A DNA stretch of 64,000 nt from Allomuricauda sp. CAU 1633 (GCF_017313225.1 NZ_JAFLNE010000009.1:61110-125109); one strand, 5' to 3'; shown: positions 54,200 through 63,558, numbered from the stretch's first letter. Numbers and translations: made by a program. The notes: generated from the sequence alone by a model not told the origin.

Positions 54200-55381
54200 A
54201 TGAAAAATGATAGTGGTTTAATGGAGAAAAAAATAGAAGGCGATCTGGATGTCGCAAAATTTGTATACGACCTGGAGGTCTCCTCGCCTGGGAGAATCAA
54301 CCTAATTGGGGAGCACACAGACTACAATGATGGGTTTGTGCTGCCGGCCGCCATTGATAAGTCCATTACCATGAGGTTCAGGGCCAATGGTAGCATAACC
54401 AGGTGCACCATAAAGAGCAGGGGCTTTGACAGTGTTCTGGTCGTTGATCTTGCCAAAATAGATAAGGGCACCGAAGGTTGGCACAATTATGTACTGGGTG
54501 TCCTGAACGAGATGCAGTTGCTCACACAGGGTTTAAAGGGGTTTGATTGTGAGATGGAGACCAATGTGCCTGCAGGATCTGGTGTAAGTTCATCAGCTGC
54601 ATTAGAGTGTGGTTTGGCTTTTGGATTGAACGAGCTTTTTGGTTTAGGACTTGATCGCTGGCAAATAATCAAACTTGGACAAAGAGCTGAACATAACTTT
54701 GTAGGTGCCCAATGTGGGATAATGGATCAATTTGCTTCTGTGATGGGACGAAATAACCATTCTATGTTACTGGATTGCCAATCATTGGATTTTGAGTATA
54801 TTCCTACCCATATAGATCCCTATGTGATTTTAATGTTGAACACCAATGTCAAACATAACCTAGCCACAAGCGGGTATAACGATAGAAGGGAAGAAAGCTC
54901 ATCAGGTCTCAAGATCATTTCCGATCGATTTGGCGTACCCAATTCATTTAGGGATATAACCATGGACATGATAAATGAATGTAAGGAAGAACTTGGTGAT
55001 GTTCGCTACAGGAGATGCAGTTATGTACTCGAAGAAAACAAAAGGGTTTTAAAAGCTGCACAACACCTAAGGAAGAACCGCCTCGTTGATTTTGGAAAAC
55101 TCTTGTACCAATCCCATGAAGGACAAAGTAAAAGATATGAGGTGAGCTGCCCAGAGCTTGATTTTTTGGTGGATTTTTCAAGAGATTGGAAAGAAGTACT
55201 CGGCGCCCGGATGGTAGGAGGTGGTTTTGGCGGGTGTACCTTGAACATTATCCATAAGGAAGCTATTGATGATTTTATGAATGCGGCGAGCGAGGCCTAC
55301 AAAAAGAAGTTTTCCATTGAACTGTCCTCTTTCCAAACCGTTCCCAGTGAAGGGACAACAATCATCAAAAAGCATGGCTGA
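54200..55381 (+). CDS. galK: Galactokinase
   Basis: A 393-residue GHMP kinase that makes galactose-1-phosphate. The galactokinase signature GRINLIGEHTDYNDGFVLP is complete. VPAGSGVSSSAALE is the ATP loop, CGIMDQFASVMG contains the catalytic aspartate, and MVGGGFGGCTLNI is motif 3. It overlaps galT by eight bases, so the two are translated together. Confidence 0.96.
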   Translation: MKNDSGLMEKKIEGDLDVAKFVYDLEVSSPGRINLIGEHTDYNDGFVLPAAIDKSITMRFRANGSITRCTIKSRGFDSVLVVDLAKIDKGTEGWHNYVLGVLNEMQLLTQGLKGFDCEMETNVPAGSGVSSSAALECGLAFGLNELFGLGLDRWQIIKLGQRAEHNFVGAQCGIMDQFASVMGRNNHSMLLDCQSLDFEYIPTHIDPYVILMLNTNVKHNLATSGYNDRREESSSGLKIISDRFGVPNSFRDITMDMINECKEELGDVRYRRCSYVLEENKRVLKAAQHLRKNRLVDFGKLLYQSHEGQSKRYEVSCPELDFLVDFSRDWKEVLGARMVGGGFGGCTLNIIHKEAIDDFMNAASEAYKKKFSIELSSFQTVPSEGTTIIKKHG

Positions 55382-56426
55382 TAACCAATTGAACCAAATA
55401 CCGCACCGCAGGTATAACATTCTTACTGGAGAATGGGTACTGGTATCCCCACACCGCACCAAACGGCCATGGCAGGGCAAACAGGAAAAACTGCCCACCT
55501 TGGATAAGCCATCCTACGATAAGGAATGTTATCTGTGCCCAGGAAATGTCAGGGCAGGCGGGAAGACCAACCCCAATTATGAGGATGTATTCAGTTTTGC
55601 CAATGATTTTTCAGCTCTGCTTCCAGATACATCGATGGAGGTATATAACGAGGGACTTTTACTGGGAAAAAGTGAAGCCGGTATCTGTAAGGTGGTCTGT
55701 TTTTCTCCAGATCATTCCTTGACACTACCCCAAATGGAAGTTTCCGAAATTGAAAAAGTGGTTTTACTTTGGCAAAAGGAATATCTGGAACTGGGGAGTA
55801 TGAACAATATCAACCACGTGCAGATTTTTGAAAACAAAGGAGCCATCATGGGATGCAGCAACCCACATCCACATGGACAGATCTGGGCACAGAGTTCCAT
55901 TCCGCAGGAAGTGGAGAAGAAGACCATCCATCAAAAAGAATATTGGGAAAAGAACCAAAGTAGCCTTTTAGGAGATTATTTGAAACAAGAACTGGAACTT
56001 GATGAACGAATAGTTGCCGAGAATGACTATTTTGTAGCCTTGGTGCCCTATTGGGCAGTATGGCCCTATGAGATGATGATCGTTCCAAGAGGGCACTACC
56101 AAGACATTGAACAAATTGATGAAAAAGAAAAGAAGAGCTTTGCCGAGATGATCAAAATAGTAACTACCAAGTACGACAATCTCTTTGAGACTTCGTTTCC
56201 CTATTCATCTGGGATACATCAGCGGCCTACAGACGGAGAAGAGCATGCAGAATGGCATTTCCACATGTCGTTCTACCCGCCTTTGTTGCGTTCTGCCACG
56301 GTAAAGAAATTCATGGTCGGCTACGAAATGTTTGCCAATCCCCAGCGAGATATCACCGCTGAACAGGCGGCGCAAACCTTGGCACAGCTTCCAATAGAAC
56401 ACTATGCCAAAATGGATAGCCATTAA
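55374..56426 (+). CDS. galT: Galactose-1-phosphate uridylyltransferase
   Basis: A 350-residue GalT (from ATG 55374). RRYNILTGEWVLVSPHR starts the protein, CYLCPG carries the zinc cysteines, and NPHPHGQIWA contains the active-site histidines 165 and 167. EHAEWHFHMSFYPP lies near the end. With GalK it forms the Leloir route; UDP-galactose 4-epimerase is not in the window. The longer open frame from 55281 is not used because it overlaps galK by 100 bases. Confidence 0.95.
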   Translation: MADNQLNQIPHRRYNILTGEWVLVSPHRTKRPWQGKQEKLPTLDKPSYDKECYLCPGNVRAGGKTNPNYEDVFSFANDFSALLPDTSMEVYNEGLLLGKSEAGICKVVCFSPDHSLTLPQMEVSEIEKVVLLWQKEYLELGSMNNINHVQIFENKGAIMGCSNPHPHGQIWAQSSIPQEVEKKTIHQKEYWEKNQSSLLGDYLKQELELDERIVAENDYFVALVPYWAVWPYEMMIVPRGHYQDIEQIDEKEKKSFAEMIKIVTTKYDNLFETSFPYSSGIHQRPTDGEEHAEWHFHMSFYPPLLRSATVKKFMVGYEMFANPQRDITAEQAAQTLAQLPIEHYAKMDSH

Positions 56427-56457
56427 ATAAGTATCAACCAACGAACAACCAATAATT

Positions 56458-58119
56458 ATGGAAAGCAGTTTTGAATTTTGGGACTATTTGGTCTTTGTAC
56501 TGTATGCACTTGTCATATTAACAGTGGGCCTTTGGGTTTCCCGGACCAAGAAAGGAGAGAAGAAAAGTACAGAGGATTATTTTTTGGCAAGCAAATCCTT
56601 GCCCTGGTGGGCTATTGGAGCTTCTTTGATAGCAGCAAACATTTCCGCTGAACAATTTATTGGCATGTCTGGCTCAGGTTTTGCCCTTGGGCTGGGTATC
56701 GCATCCTATGAATGGATGGGTGCCCTGACGCTTCTCATTGTAGGCAAATATTTCCTTCCCATTTTCATTGAAAAAGAACTGTACACCATCCCTGAATTTA
56801 TAGAAAAACGATTCTCAACCAACCTGAAATCTATTTTGGCCGTTTTCTGGGTCTGCCTCTACATTTTTGTGAATCTTACCTCGGTTTTGTATTTGGGGGG
56901 ACTTGCACTGGAGACCATTTTGGGGGTTGACATGATCTATGCTATTATTGGCTTAGGGCTTTTCGCAGCGGCCTATTCCCTTTACGGTGGATTGGCGGCA
57001 GTTGCTTGGACAGATATTATCCAAGTGGTGTTCTTGGTCTTGGGTGGCTTGGTCACGACCTATTTGGCGTTGGATACCGTATCCGATGGCCAGGGAGTAA
57101 TGGCTGGGTTGCACACCATTTTTGATACAGTTCCGGGTCATTTTGATATGATATTGGACAAAACCAATCCTGAATACATAAACCTACCTGGCATAGGTGT
57201 ACTTGTAGGCGGGCTTTGGGTGGCCAACCTATACTATTGGGGATTCAACCAATATATCATACAGCGTACGCTAGCTGCCAAATCCCTAAAGGAATCCCAA
57301 AAAGGAATATTGTTTGCAGCTTTCTTAAAGTTAATTATCCCTCTAATTGTTGTCATTCCTGGAATTGCAGCTTATGTCATTGTCAATGACCCAAGCCTAT
57401 TGTCGGGTCTTGGAGAGCAGGGACTTGCCAATATCCCTTCCTCTGGAGCTTCTGATAAAGCATACCCTTGGTTGATGCAGTTCTTGCCCACAGGGTTGAA
57501 GGGGGTGGCCATTGCAGCTCTTGCGGCGGCTATCGTTTCCTCATTGGCTTCGATGTTGAATTCCACCTCGACCATTTTTACGATGGATATCTACAAACAA
57601 CACATCAATAGTGCGGCAAGCAATAGGGCACTTGTTGGGGTAGGTCGACTATCCGCCGCCGCCGCTCTTGTCATTGCCATGGTAGTAGCTCCACTTTTGG
57701 GAGGATTGGATCAGGCTTTTCAATTTATACAGGAATACACTGGAGTGGTAAGTCCTGGTATCTTGGCCGTGTTCTTGTTGGGGCTTTTTTGGAAAAAGAC
57801 GACCAACAGAGGTGCCATCATTGGGGTTCTGGTCTCCATACCCATTGCTATGTTCTTCAAAGTTGGCCCAAAAGGCTGGGCCGAAGGAAGTGCACTTGAA
57901 TCCCTTTTTCCATCCCTACCGTGGATGGACCAAATGGGATTGACCTGCCTTATCACCATGGCAGTCATTATGTTGGCCAGTTATCTAAAGACCAATGGTA
58001 AAGACGACCCCAAGGGCATAGAGCTGAAAAAGGAAACTTTCAGGACCGGACCGCTGTTCAATGTAGTGTCTTTTTGTATTATGATAGTTTTGACCGTCAT
58101 TTACGCCCTGCTATGGTAA
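56458..58119 (+). CDS. Sodium/sugar symporter (SSS family)
   Basis: A 553-residue membrane protein with about fourteen hydrophobic segments. It begins DYLVFVLYALVILTVGLWVSR. STEDYFLASKSLPWWAIGASLIAANISAEQFIGMSGSG is the SglT/SGLT signature, and LAAAIVSSLASMLNSTSTIFTMDIYK provides the sodium site. Position after galK/galT indicates galactose uptake from the periplasm. Confidence 0.92.
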   Translation: MESSFEFWDYLVFVLYALVILTVGLWVSRTKKGEKKSTEDYFLASKSLPWWAIGASLIAANISAEQFIGMSGSGFALGLGIASYEWMGALTLLIVGKYFLPIFIEKELYTIPEFIEKRFSTNLKSILAVFWVCLYIFVNLTSVLYLGGLALETILGVDMIYAIIGLGLFAAAYSLYGGLAAVAWTDIIQVVFLVLGGLVTTYLALDTVSDGQGVMAGLHTIFDTVPGHFDMILDKTNPEYINLPGIGVLVGGLWVANLYYWGFNQYIIQRTLAAKSLKESQKGILFAAFLKLIIPLIVVIPGIAAYVIVNDPSLLSGLGEQGLANIPSSGASDKAYPWLMQFLPTGLKGVAIAALAAAIVSSLASMLNSTSTIFTMDIYKQHINSAASNRALVGVGRLSAAAALVIAMVVAPLLGGLDQAFQFIQEYTGVVSPGILAVFLLGLFWKKTTNRGAIIGVLVSIPIAMFFKVGPKGWAEGSALESLFPSLPWMDQMGLTCLITMAVIMLASYLKTNGKDDPKGIELKKETFRTGPLFNVVSFCIMIVLTVIYALLW

Positions 58120-58183
58120 TAAAGGTGCCATAAATCCCTATCAACTAATCTATCTTAGTGATGCATATTTCATTATTTTTAAA

Positions 58184-58208
58184 TAAATTTGTATGATGTA
58201 TGACAAAT
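58184..58208 (+). promoter_or_regulatory. Promoter and FadR-type operator of the galactonate unit
   Basis: TAAATTTG at 58184-58191 is an exact -7 element. Overlapping it, ATTTGT (58187) and ACAAAT (ending 58208) form a perfect 6-base inverted repeat with a 10-base spacer (ATGATGTATG), as expected of a FadR-subfamily operator. It would cover the transcription start 8-30 bases before the FadR-type gene and so allow autoregulation. Confidence 0.65.
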
Positions 58209-58215
58209 ATTTTTG

Positions 58216-58947
58216 ATGGATTTGTTTCAACCCATAGAAAATCGCGGACCCCTTAGTAAGCAGGTTGAGGAAGAACTGACCAGAGCAATCAGAAAAGGTC
58301 AATATCAGCCCTTGCAGAAGTTACCGACTGAGAATGAACTCTGTTCTATTTTCAACGTCAGCAGAACTGTAGTGCGGGAAGCCTTAAAAGGGTTAAATGC
58401 AAAGGGAATTGTGGAAGTAAAGAAGGGGAGTGGAGCCTATGTTTCGGAGATGAGCATAAAAAATGCCTCTGAAACCTTGAACATGTTCTTTAAGTTGTCC
58501 TCAGACCAAGATGTCATGTTGAGCACCATTGATTCGCGGGCTATGATTGAACCGATGATAGCCGCAAAATCAGCCCTCGTTAGAACCCAAGACCATTTGG
58601 TTCAACTGAACGGGAATATGGAAAAAATGAAGCAATGTCCTCTGGAAAACAAAAGGAAAGAGGCTGAGCTCGACAACCAATTTCACAGGATTCTTCTTGA
58701 TTGTGTGGATAATCCGGTACTACACCTATTGGTAGACCCCATTTTTAATCTTATGCCAAAATTTAAACTTGGGGTTTTTGCTAAATCGGTCCAAGGAAAC
58801 CTTGAAGAGGAAAAAAATGAAATGATGCATTATCATCAATTGATAGCGGATGCAATAATTTCCCAAGATGCAAAAAGAGCTGAGAATTTTATGCGTGAGC
58901 ATTTAAGAATAACCCGTGAGAATTATATAAAGGCAATAAAAAAATGA
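58216..58947 (+). CDS. FadR-subfamily GntR regulator of the galactonate unit
   Basis: A 243-residue regulator. The winged helix (KLPTENELCSIFNVSRTVVREALKGL) occupies about residues 10-75. The FCD ligand domain has the metal-binding pattern ELDNQFH, HYHQLIADAI and REHL. Being first in the same transcript as KDG kinase, KDPG aldolase and galactonate dehydratase, it is the functional counterpart of E. coli DgoR, which is also of the FadR type. A palindrome overlaps its promoter. ATG 58216 is preferred to TTG 58213. Confidence 0.9.
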   Translation: MDLFQPIENRGPLSKQVEEELTRAIRKGQYQPLQKLPTENELCSIFNVSRTVVREALKGLNAKGIVEVKKGSGAYVSEMSIKNASETLNMFFKLSSDQDVMLSTIDSRAMIEPMIAAKSALVRTQDHLVQLNGNMEKMKQCPLENKRKEAELDNQFHRILLDCVDNPVLHLLVDPIFNLMPKFKLGVFAKSVQGNLEEEKNEMMHYHQLIADAIISQDAKRAENFMREHLRITRENYIKAIKK

Positions 58948-59954
58948 TGGAATTCGTCACTTTTGGAGAGATCATGTTAAGGCTTACGCCTTCACAAAAG
59001 GGAGATAAGCTGTTGCTTGCCCAGGAATTTGCCGTGGGATACGCTGGAGCAGAATCCAATGTAGCTGTTTCCCTGTCCTTTTTGGGAAATCAGGTTTCCT
59101 TTGTGAGCAAGGTGCCCAACAACCCTATGGGCAAGGCCGCCTTATTGGGGCTTAATCAATTTGGAGTTGCCACCGATGGGGTTTTGCTGGGAGGCCATAG
59201 AATGGGAACCTACTTTATAGAGCTGGGTGCTTCAATTCGGCCATCCCGTGTAGTGTATGATCGACAAGGTTCAGCAATAAGTCAAATTGAGCCCAAGAAA
59301 TTGGATTGGGATACCATTTTACAAAATACAAAATGGCTGCATCTTTCCGGAATTACGCCAGCCTTATCCGATCAATGTGCCAAGGAGTCAATTTTGGCAG
59401 CGGAAACCGCTAAAAAGTTAGGTGTAAAGGTCAGTTTTGATTTAAACTTTAGAAGGACATTATGGCCAGATGGGAAAACTGCCAGGGACATATTTGATGC
59501 TATAATAGAGAATTCAGATGTGGTTTTTGCCAACTTAGGGGCATTGGACGATGTGTATGATTTGAAGTTTTCAGGAAAGGACGAGTTGGAACGAACCGAA
59601 AAGGCAATGTTTAAGGCAAGTGACCTTTTTGGGGTAAAAAACTTGGCCTTTACCATTCGGGAACATCGCTCCGCTTCGCAAAACAAGCTTCAAGGTGCAG
59701 CACTTAAGGACAATGAAACCTTCTTTTCTAAGCCTTATGAGGTTCAAGTGGAAGATCGCTTTGGAACAGGTGATGCCTTTGCTGCAGCCTATCTCCATTC
59801 ATTGAACAAGGATTGGAAATCAGAAAGGGCAATAGAATTTGCCACCGCGGCCTTTGCACTTAAACATACCATCAATGGAGATTTGCATACCAGCACGGAG
59901 GAAGAAATTTTATCGGTGGTGGATGGGAACTTATCAGGACATGTGATACGATGA
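58944..59954 (+). CDS. kdgK: PfkB-family kinase for 2-keto-3-deoxygluconate/galactonate
   Basis: A 336-residue ribokinase-like protein, paralog of the kinase at 21300. FGEIMLRLTPSQ, YAGAESNVAVSLSFLG and DRFGTGDAFAAAYLHS are the defining motifs. Its neighbours suggest it phosphorylates 2-keto-3-deoxygalactonate rather than, or as well as, the gluconate epimer; E. coli uses an unrelated kinase (DgoK) there. The start overlaps the regulator by four bases (ATGA). Confidence 0.88.
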   Translation: MMEFVTFGEIMLRLTPSQKGDKLLLAQEFAVGYAGAESNVAVSLSFLGNQVSFVSKVPNNPMGKAALLGLNQFGVATDGVLLGGHRMGTYFIELGASIRPSRVVYDRQGSAISQIEPKKLDWDTILQNTKWLHLSGITPALSDQCAKESILAAETAKKLGVKVSFDLNFRRTLWPDGKTARDIFDAIIENSDVVFANLGALDDVYDLKFSGKDELERTEKAMFKASDLFGVKNLAFTIREHRSASQNKLQGAALKDNETFFSKPYEVQVEDRFGTGDAFAAAYLHSLNKDWKSERAIEFATAAFALKHTINGDLHTSTEEEILSVVDGNLSGHVIR

Positions 59955-60583
59955 AAAAAGAAAAAATACTACGTAGACTCTTGGATGAGAAAATAATTTC
60001 AATAGTCCGACTTAAGAACGGCGAAATGACTTCACGTGTCATTAACCACCTTATACAAGGAGGAATAAAGGTACTTGAGGTTACGTCCAACACGCCCAAT
60101 TTTGATGTTGAAATCAGCAAAGCACGAGAGAAATACCCAGATGTTTTAATTGGAGCCGGCACGATTACTACGCCAGAATTGGCTTCAAAAGCCATTGATG
60201 CTGGAGCTCAGTTTTTGGTCACACCCAATACCAATAAACTTGTTGTTGAAATGGCAAATAAAGCTGAAATACCTGTGGCTATGGGAGCTTTGACCCCAAC
60301 CGAGATAGCCAATGCCATTGATTTTGGAGCCGATATCATCAAACTTTTTCCAGCGAATCAGTTTGGGGCTCCCTATTTTAAATCGTTGAAAGGCCCCTTT
60401 TCCAACATCAACTTTTTTGCCGTTGGTGGTATAGGAATTGACAATATGGGTGACTGGTTTACCGCAGGGATTGATGGAGTGGGCATTGGAAGTACTTTGG
60501 TCAAGTCAGAAATCAACACAGAAGAAGAATTGGATGCCATCACAATAAGTGCATCAAGATTTGTGGAACGTCTAAAAAATTAA
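59951..60583 (+). CDS. 2-keto-3-deoxy-6-phosphogluconate/galactonate aldolase
   Basis: A 210-residue class I aldolase of the Eda/DgoA family. IISIVRLKNGEM, GAGTITTPELASKAIDAGAQFLVTP, the Schiff-base lysine in ADIIKLFPANQFGAPYFKSLKGP, and AVGGIGIDNM are visible. It overlaps the kinase by four bases. It differs strongly from the aldolase at 20622, which suggests different substrate stereochemistry. Confidence 0.9.
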   Translation: MKKEKILRRLLDEKIISIVRLKNGEMTSRVINHLIQGGIKVLEVTSNTPNFDVEISKAREKYPDVLIGAGTITTPELASKAIDAGAQFLVTPNTNKLVVEMANKAEIPVAMGALTPTEIANAIDFGADIIKLFPANQFGAPYFKSLKGPFSNINFFAVGGIGIDNMGDWFTAGIDGVGIGSTLVKSEINTEEELDAITISASRFVERLKN

Positions 60584-60584
60584 A

Positions 60585-61742
60585 ATGGGTCAGTTACAGA
60601 TTGAAAACATTGAACTCTTCAAGGTGCCACCAAGATGGTTGTTCCTTAAAATAACCACCAAAGAAGGCATAATTGGTTGGGGTGAGCCTGTTGTGGAAGG
60701 TAAGGCGGACACCGTTGCCGCATGTGTTCAGGAACTTTCAAAATATTTTATAGGCCGATCGGCAAACGAGATCGAGGATATTTGGCAAACCATCTATCGT
60801 GGCGGTTTTTATAGAGGTGGTCCCATTTTAATGAGTGCATTGGCTGGAATTGACCAGGCACTATGGGATATTAAGGGGAAATCTTTGGGTGTCCCGGTGC
60901 ATGAATTGTTGGGTGGTGCGGTCCGGAAGAAGATGAAGATGTATTGCTGGATTGGCGGTGATAGTCCGGAAGTGGTTATTGAACAGGCCCAGTCCAAAGT
61001 AAAAGAAGGATATACAGCTATAAAAATGAATGCCACAGGGGCGTTGGAGTGGATTGATTCCGTAAAAAAAGTAAAAAGTGTAACCAAGAACATTCAATTA
61101 CTGAGAGAAGAGTTTGGGGATGATCTGGATATTGGACTTGATTTTCATGGAAGGGTGCACAAGGGCATGATGAAGAGGCTTATTTCAGAGTTGGAACCCT
61201 ACAACCCCATGTTTATTGAAGAGCCCATATTAGGAGAAAACAACGGTGTCCTTGAACATGTATATTCCTTTACTTCTATACCGATTGCCACAGGAGAACG
61301 TATGTTCTCCAGATGGGATTTTAAGGAACTGCTGCATAGGGGCGTTGTTGATATTGTACAGCCCGATTTGAGCCACGCGGGTGGGATATCAGAAGTGCGA
61401 AGAATCGCGGCTATGGCGGAGGCATACGATGTGGCGCTGGCTCCGCATTGTCCGCTGGGCCCAATTTCATTGGCATCGGCTTTGCAAATTGATTTTACTT
61501 GCATAAATGCCTTTATTCAAGAGAGTAGTTTGGGCATTCATTACAATAAAGGGTACGATTTGTTGGATTATATGGAAAATCCTGAGGTTTTTACTATGGA
61601 GGATGGTTACATTTCACTTTTAACCGAACCAGGTCTTGGTGTACGTATTGATGAAGATAAACTTAGGAGTGCCGCAAAAGAAGGACATCAATGGAGCAAC
61701 CCAATTTGGAGGAACCAAGATGGAAGTCTTGCGGAATGGTAG
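60585..61742 (+). CDS. dgoD: D-galactonate dehydratase
   Basis: A 385-residue enolase-superfamily enzyme. It matches E. coli DgoD along its whole length: VPPRWLFLKITTKEGIIGWGEP, YRGGFYRGGPILMSALAGIDQALWDIKGK, LDFHGRVHKGM (metal aspartate and histidine), FIEEPI, GERMFSRWDFK, QPDLSHAGGISE, LAPHCPLGPISLAS and IHYNKG. It makes 2-keto-3-deoxygalactonate for the two preceding enzymes. A galactose dehydrogenase that would supply galactonate is not in the window. Confidence 0.94.
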   Translation: MGQLQIENIELFKVPPRWLFLKITTKEGIIGWGEPVVEGKADTVAACVQELSKYFIGRSANEIEDIWQTIYRGGFYRGGPILMSALAGIDQALWDIKGKSLGVPVHELLGGAVRKKMKMYCWIGGDSPEVVIEQAQSKVKEGYTAIKMNATGALEWIDSVKKVKSVTKNIQLLREEFGDDLDIGLDFHGRVHKGMMKRLISELEPYNPMFIEEPILGENNGVLEHVYSFTSIPIATGERMFSRWDFKELLHRGVVDIVQPDLSHAGGISEVRRIAAMAEAYDVALAPHCPLGPISLASALQIDFTCINAFIQESSLGIHYNKGYDLLDYMENPEVFTMEDGYISLLTEPGLGVRIDEDKLRSAAKEGHQWSNPIWRNQDGSLAEW

Positions 61743-62053
61743 ATCTATTGTAATGGTGTTTTTGACATAAGATTACTTCTAAACCCATAAGGAACTGTGG
61801 GGGGCAAAAAGGGCGGCCGTGATACAATTCAAGAGTGTATGTGTATGGCCTTTAGTATTATATGAATATTTTACATTCGACCATCTCAACTTTAGATTGT
61901 TGTAAGGCTAGTTATTCCATGACGGTCAGTCTTTTTTATTTTCGGGCTGAGTATATTCTTTTCTCCAGTTACCCGTAAAACGGATTCAAGTTCAGCCTAT
62001 ATTAGGCTGGTTCAATTTATTTTGGGTTAGATACATATATCATTGCCTCAATG
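61743..62053. other. Gap between converging dgoD and AraC genes, with a small hairpin
   Basis: This 311-base region has no gene. CAGCCTATATTAGGCTG (61993-62009) is a perfect 7-base-pair hairpin that could end either transcript. A short G+C-rich patch (GGGCGGCCG near 61814) is out of character with the surroundings but has no recognisable role. Confidence 0.4.
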
Positions 62054-62947
62054 TTAATTCAATTCAGCCTTTCCAAAGCCCACAGAGTTCCTGTACAATT
62101 GTGGTGAAACTTCTGTACTTTTTTTAAACAATCGACTGAAATAATATTCATCATTATATCCCAGGGACCAAGCAATTTCCTTAATGGTTTTGTTGGTCAT
62201 ATATAATTCACGTTTTGCCTCGATTATGATTCGTTCCACTATTAACTCTGTGAGGGTCTTATTAAAATGGGATTTTACCAATTTAGATAAAGAATTGGGT
62301 GAAATGTTTAATAATGAAGCATATTGACTGGCAGAGTGCTTTTTCTTAAAATGATGCTCTATTTTAATTTTTAGGTTATGAAGAATATAGGGTACACTGG
62401 AGTCTACAATTTTTGTGCTTGTTTGATTGGACTTGTCTTTAATTCTGGATGCATTGATTAGGAGTATTTTTAAAATAGGGACCAAAAGCTCATATTCTTG
62501 ATTTTCTTGGTTTGAAAATTCATGCTTTAATTCGTTGATCAAGAAATCAAATCTTTTTCCTGTTTCTTGATTGATTCCAAAACATGGCGCTTCATATATG
62601 TTATTAAAAAGTGCCGTTGTAAATTTTGCATCAGCAGGATTTTGGTAAATACAATAGAAATCAGAATGAAATTGAATTGCAACTCCACTTATCTTTCCAT
62701 GGGTTGAAAACATAAATGGTTGATAGGCTGAAAAAGCAAAAAGAGTATTATCTGTGAATTGATATTCAGAAAAATCAACTTTTAAGAGTCCTTCGCCCTG
62801 CTTTACCCAAATAATGGAATAGTAGTTATTACGCTGTAAATTGTCAAAATGACTATTGTTGTTAAATGAAAATATTTTGAATGCCAAGTTTCCATTTTGC
62901 TGATTTATCAAAGTATAGACATTTTGGTCATTCATAACTCCTATCAT
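62054..62947 (-). CDS. AraC-family transcriptional regulator
   Basis: A 297-residue regulator. The N-terminal cupin-like effector region (VKQGEGLLKVDFSEYQFTDNTLFAFSAYQPFMF) is followed by a C-terminal double helix-turn-helix (SASQYASLLNISPNSLSKLVKSHF and IKEIAWSLGYNDEYYFSRLFKK). It is transcribed in the same direction as the AhpD-like gene, which ends 78 bases upstream. Phased direct repeats in front of the AhpD-like and disrupted hydrolase genes are plausible targets. Confidence 0.9.
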   Translation of the reverse strand: MIGVMNDQNVYTLINQQNGNLAFKIFSFNNNSHFDNLQRNNYYSIIWVKQGEGLLKVDFSEYQFTDNTLFAFSAYQPFMFSTHGKISGVAIQFHSDFYCIYQNPADAKFTTALFNNIYEAPCFGINQETGKRFDFLINELKHEFSNQENQEYELLVPILKILLINASRIKDKSNQTSTKIVDSSVPYILHNLKIKIEHHFKKKHSASQYASLLNISPNSLSKLVKSHFNKTLTELIVERIIIEAKRELYMTNKTIKEIAWSLGYNDEYYFSRLFKKSTEVSPQLYRNSVGFGKAELN

Positions 62948-62978
62948 ATTAGATTAACTCACTTACTATTTTAATTAA

Positions 62979-63014
62979 CACCAAATGGAGCAGGCATACA
63001 CACTCCATTTGGTG
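62979..63014 (-). terminator. Terminator of the AhpD-like gene
   Basis: CACCAAATGGAG and CTCCATTTGGTG form a perfect 12-base-pair stem with a 12-base loop. It lies ten bases beyond the stop codon, and on the minus strand it is followed by TTAATTAAAATA. It separates the AhpD-like gene from the AraC gene. Confidence 0.8.
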
Positions 63015-63024
63015 CATGTATGGG

Positions 63025-63558
63025 TTATATTTCTTCAGCTGCTGGGAAATCAACCGGTACTTTGGTTAATGCAAATAAATAATTTGATATGACCTTTTCC
63101 CCAATGATAAGTAATACATCTATTAGACTTTCAGCATCATACCCTTCACTAAAGAATTTGAATTTTGTTTCCTCTGATACGTCTCCTTTTTGTTCTACAA
63201 CTTCTTTAGCGAACAGAACAAGGGCATCCAGTTTGGCATCGAAAGAGATTGCACCTTTTCTTATCTCAATGGTTTGTTCCTTTGTAAATCCTACCATCTG
63301 GGCTGCTCCTGTATGTGCGGCCAAACAGTAATCGCATCCGTTTAACTGACTCACAATTAACTTTACTACTTCTTTTTCTTTATTGTTTAAAGAACTTTTT
63401 CTGCCTTCAAAAGACAAATAATCACCCAATGCGGTAGGGGAGTTGGCTAAAACAGCAAACAAGTTGGGCATAAAACCTATTGCCTTTTCTAAATTTGCAA
63501 ACACGGCCTGGTTTTCTACTGATACGTCTTCTCTTGTTGGAATTACTAATGTTTCCAT
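63025..63558 (-). CDS. Carboxymuconolactone decarboxylase/AhpD-like protein
   Basis: A 177-residue all-helical protein of the CMD family. The redox motif is NGCDYCLAAHTGAAQMVG, that is CxxC plus a following histidine as in AhpD, preceded by a conserved glutamate (KEKEVVKLIV). Members reduce peroxides or act as thiol-dependent disproportionases; the substrate is unknown. ATG 63558 begins METLVIPTRED, the usual start; the 35 extra codons upstream look like leader sequence. It diverges from the interrupted hydrolase. Confidence 0.87.
   Translation of the reverse strand: METLVIPTREDVSVENQAVFANLEKAIGFMPNLFAVLANSPTALGDYLSFEGRKSSLNNKEKEVVKLIVSQLNGCDYCLAAHTGAAQMVGFTKEQTIEIRKGAISFDAKLDALVLFAKEVVEQKGDVSEETKFKFFSEGYDAESLIDVLLIIGEKVISNYLFALTKVPVDFPAAEEI

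Noticed and set aside
55281..55373. Extended N-terminus of galT.
   Set aside because: It would overlap galK by about 100 bases and has an arginine-rich composition; ATG 55374 matches the family start.
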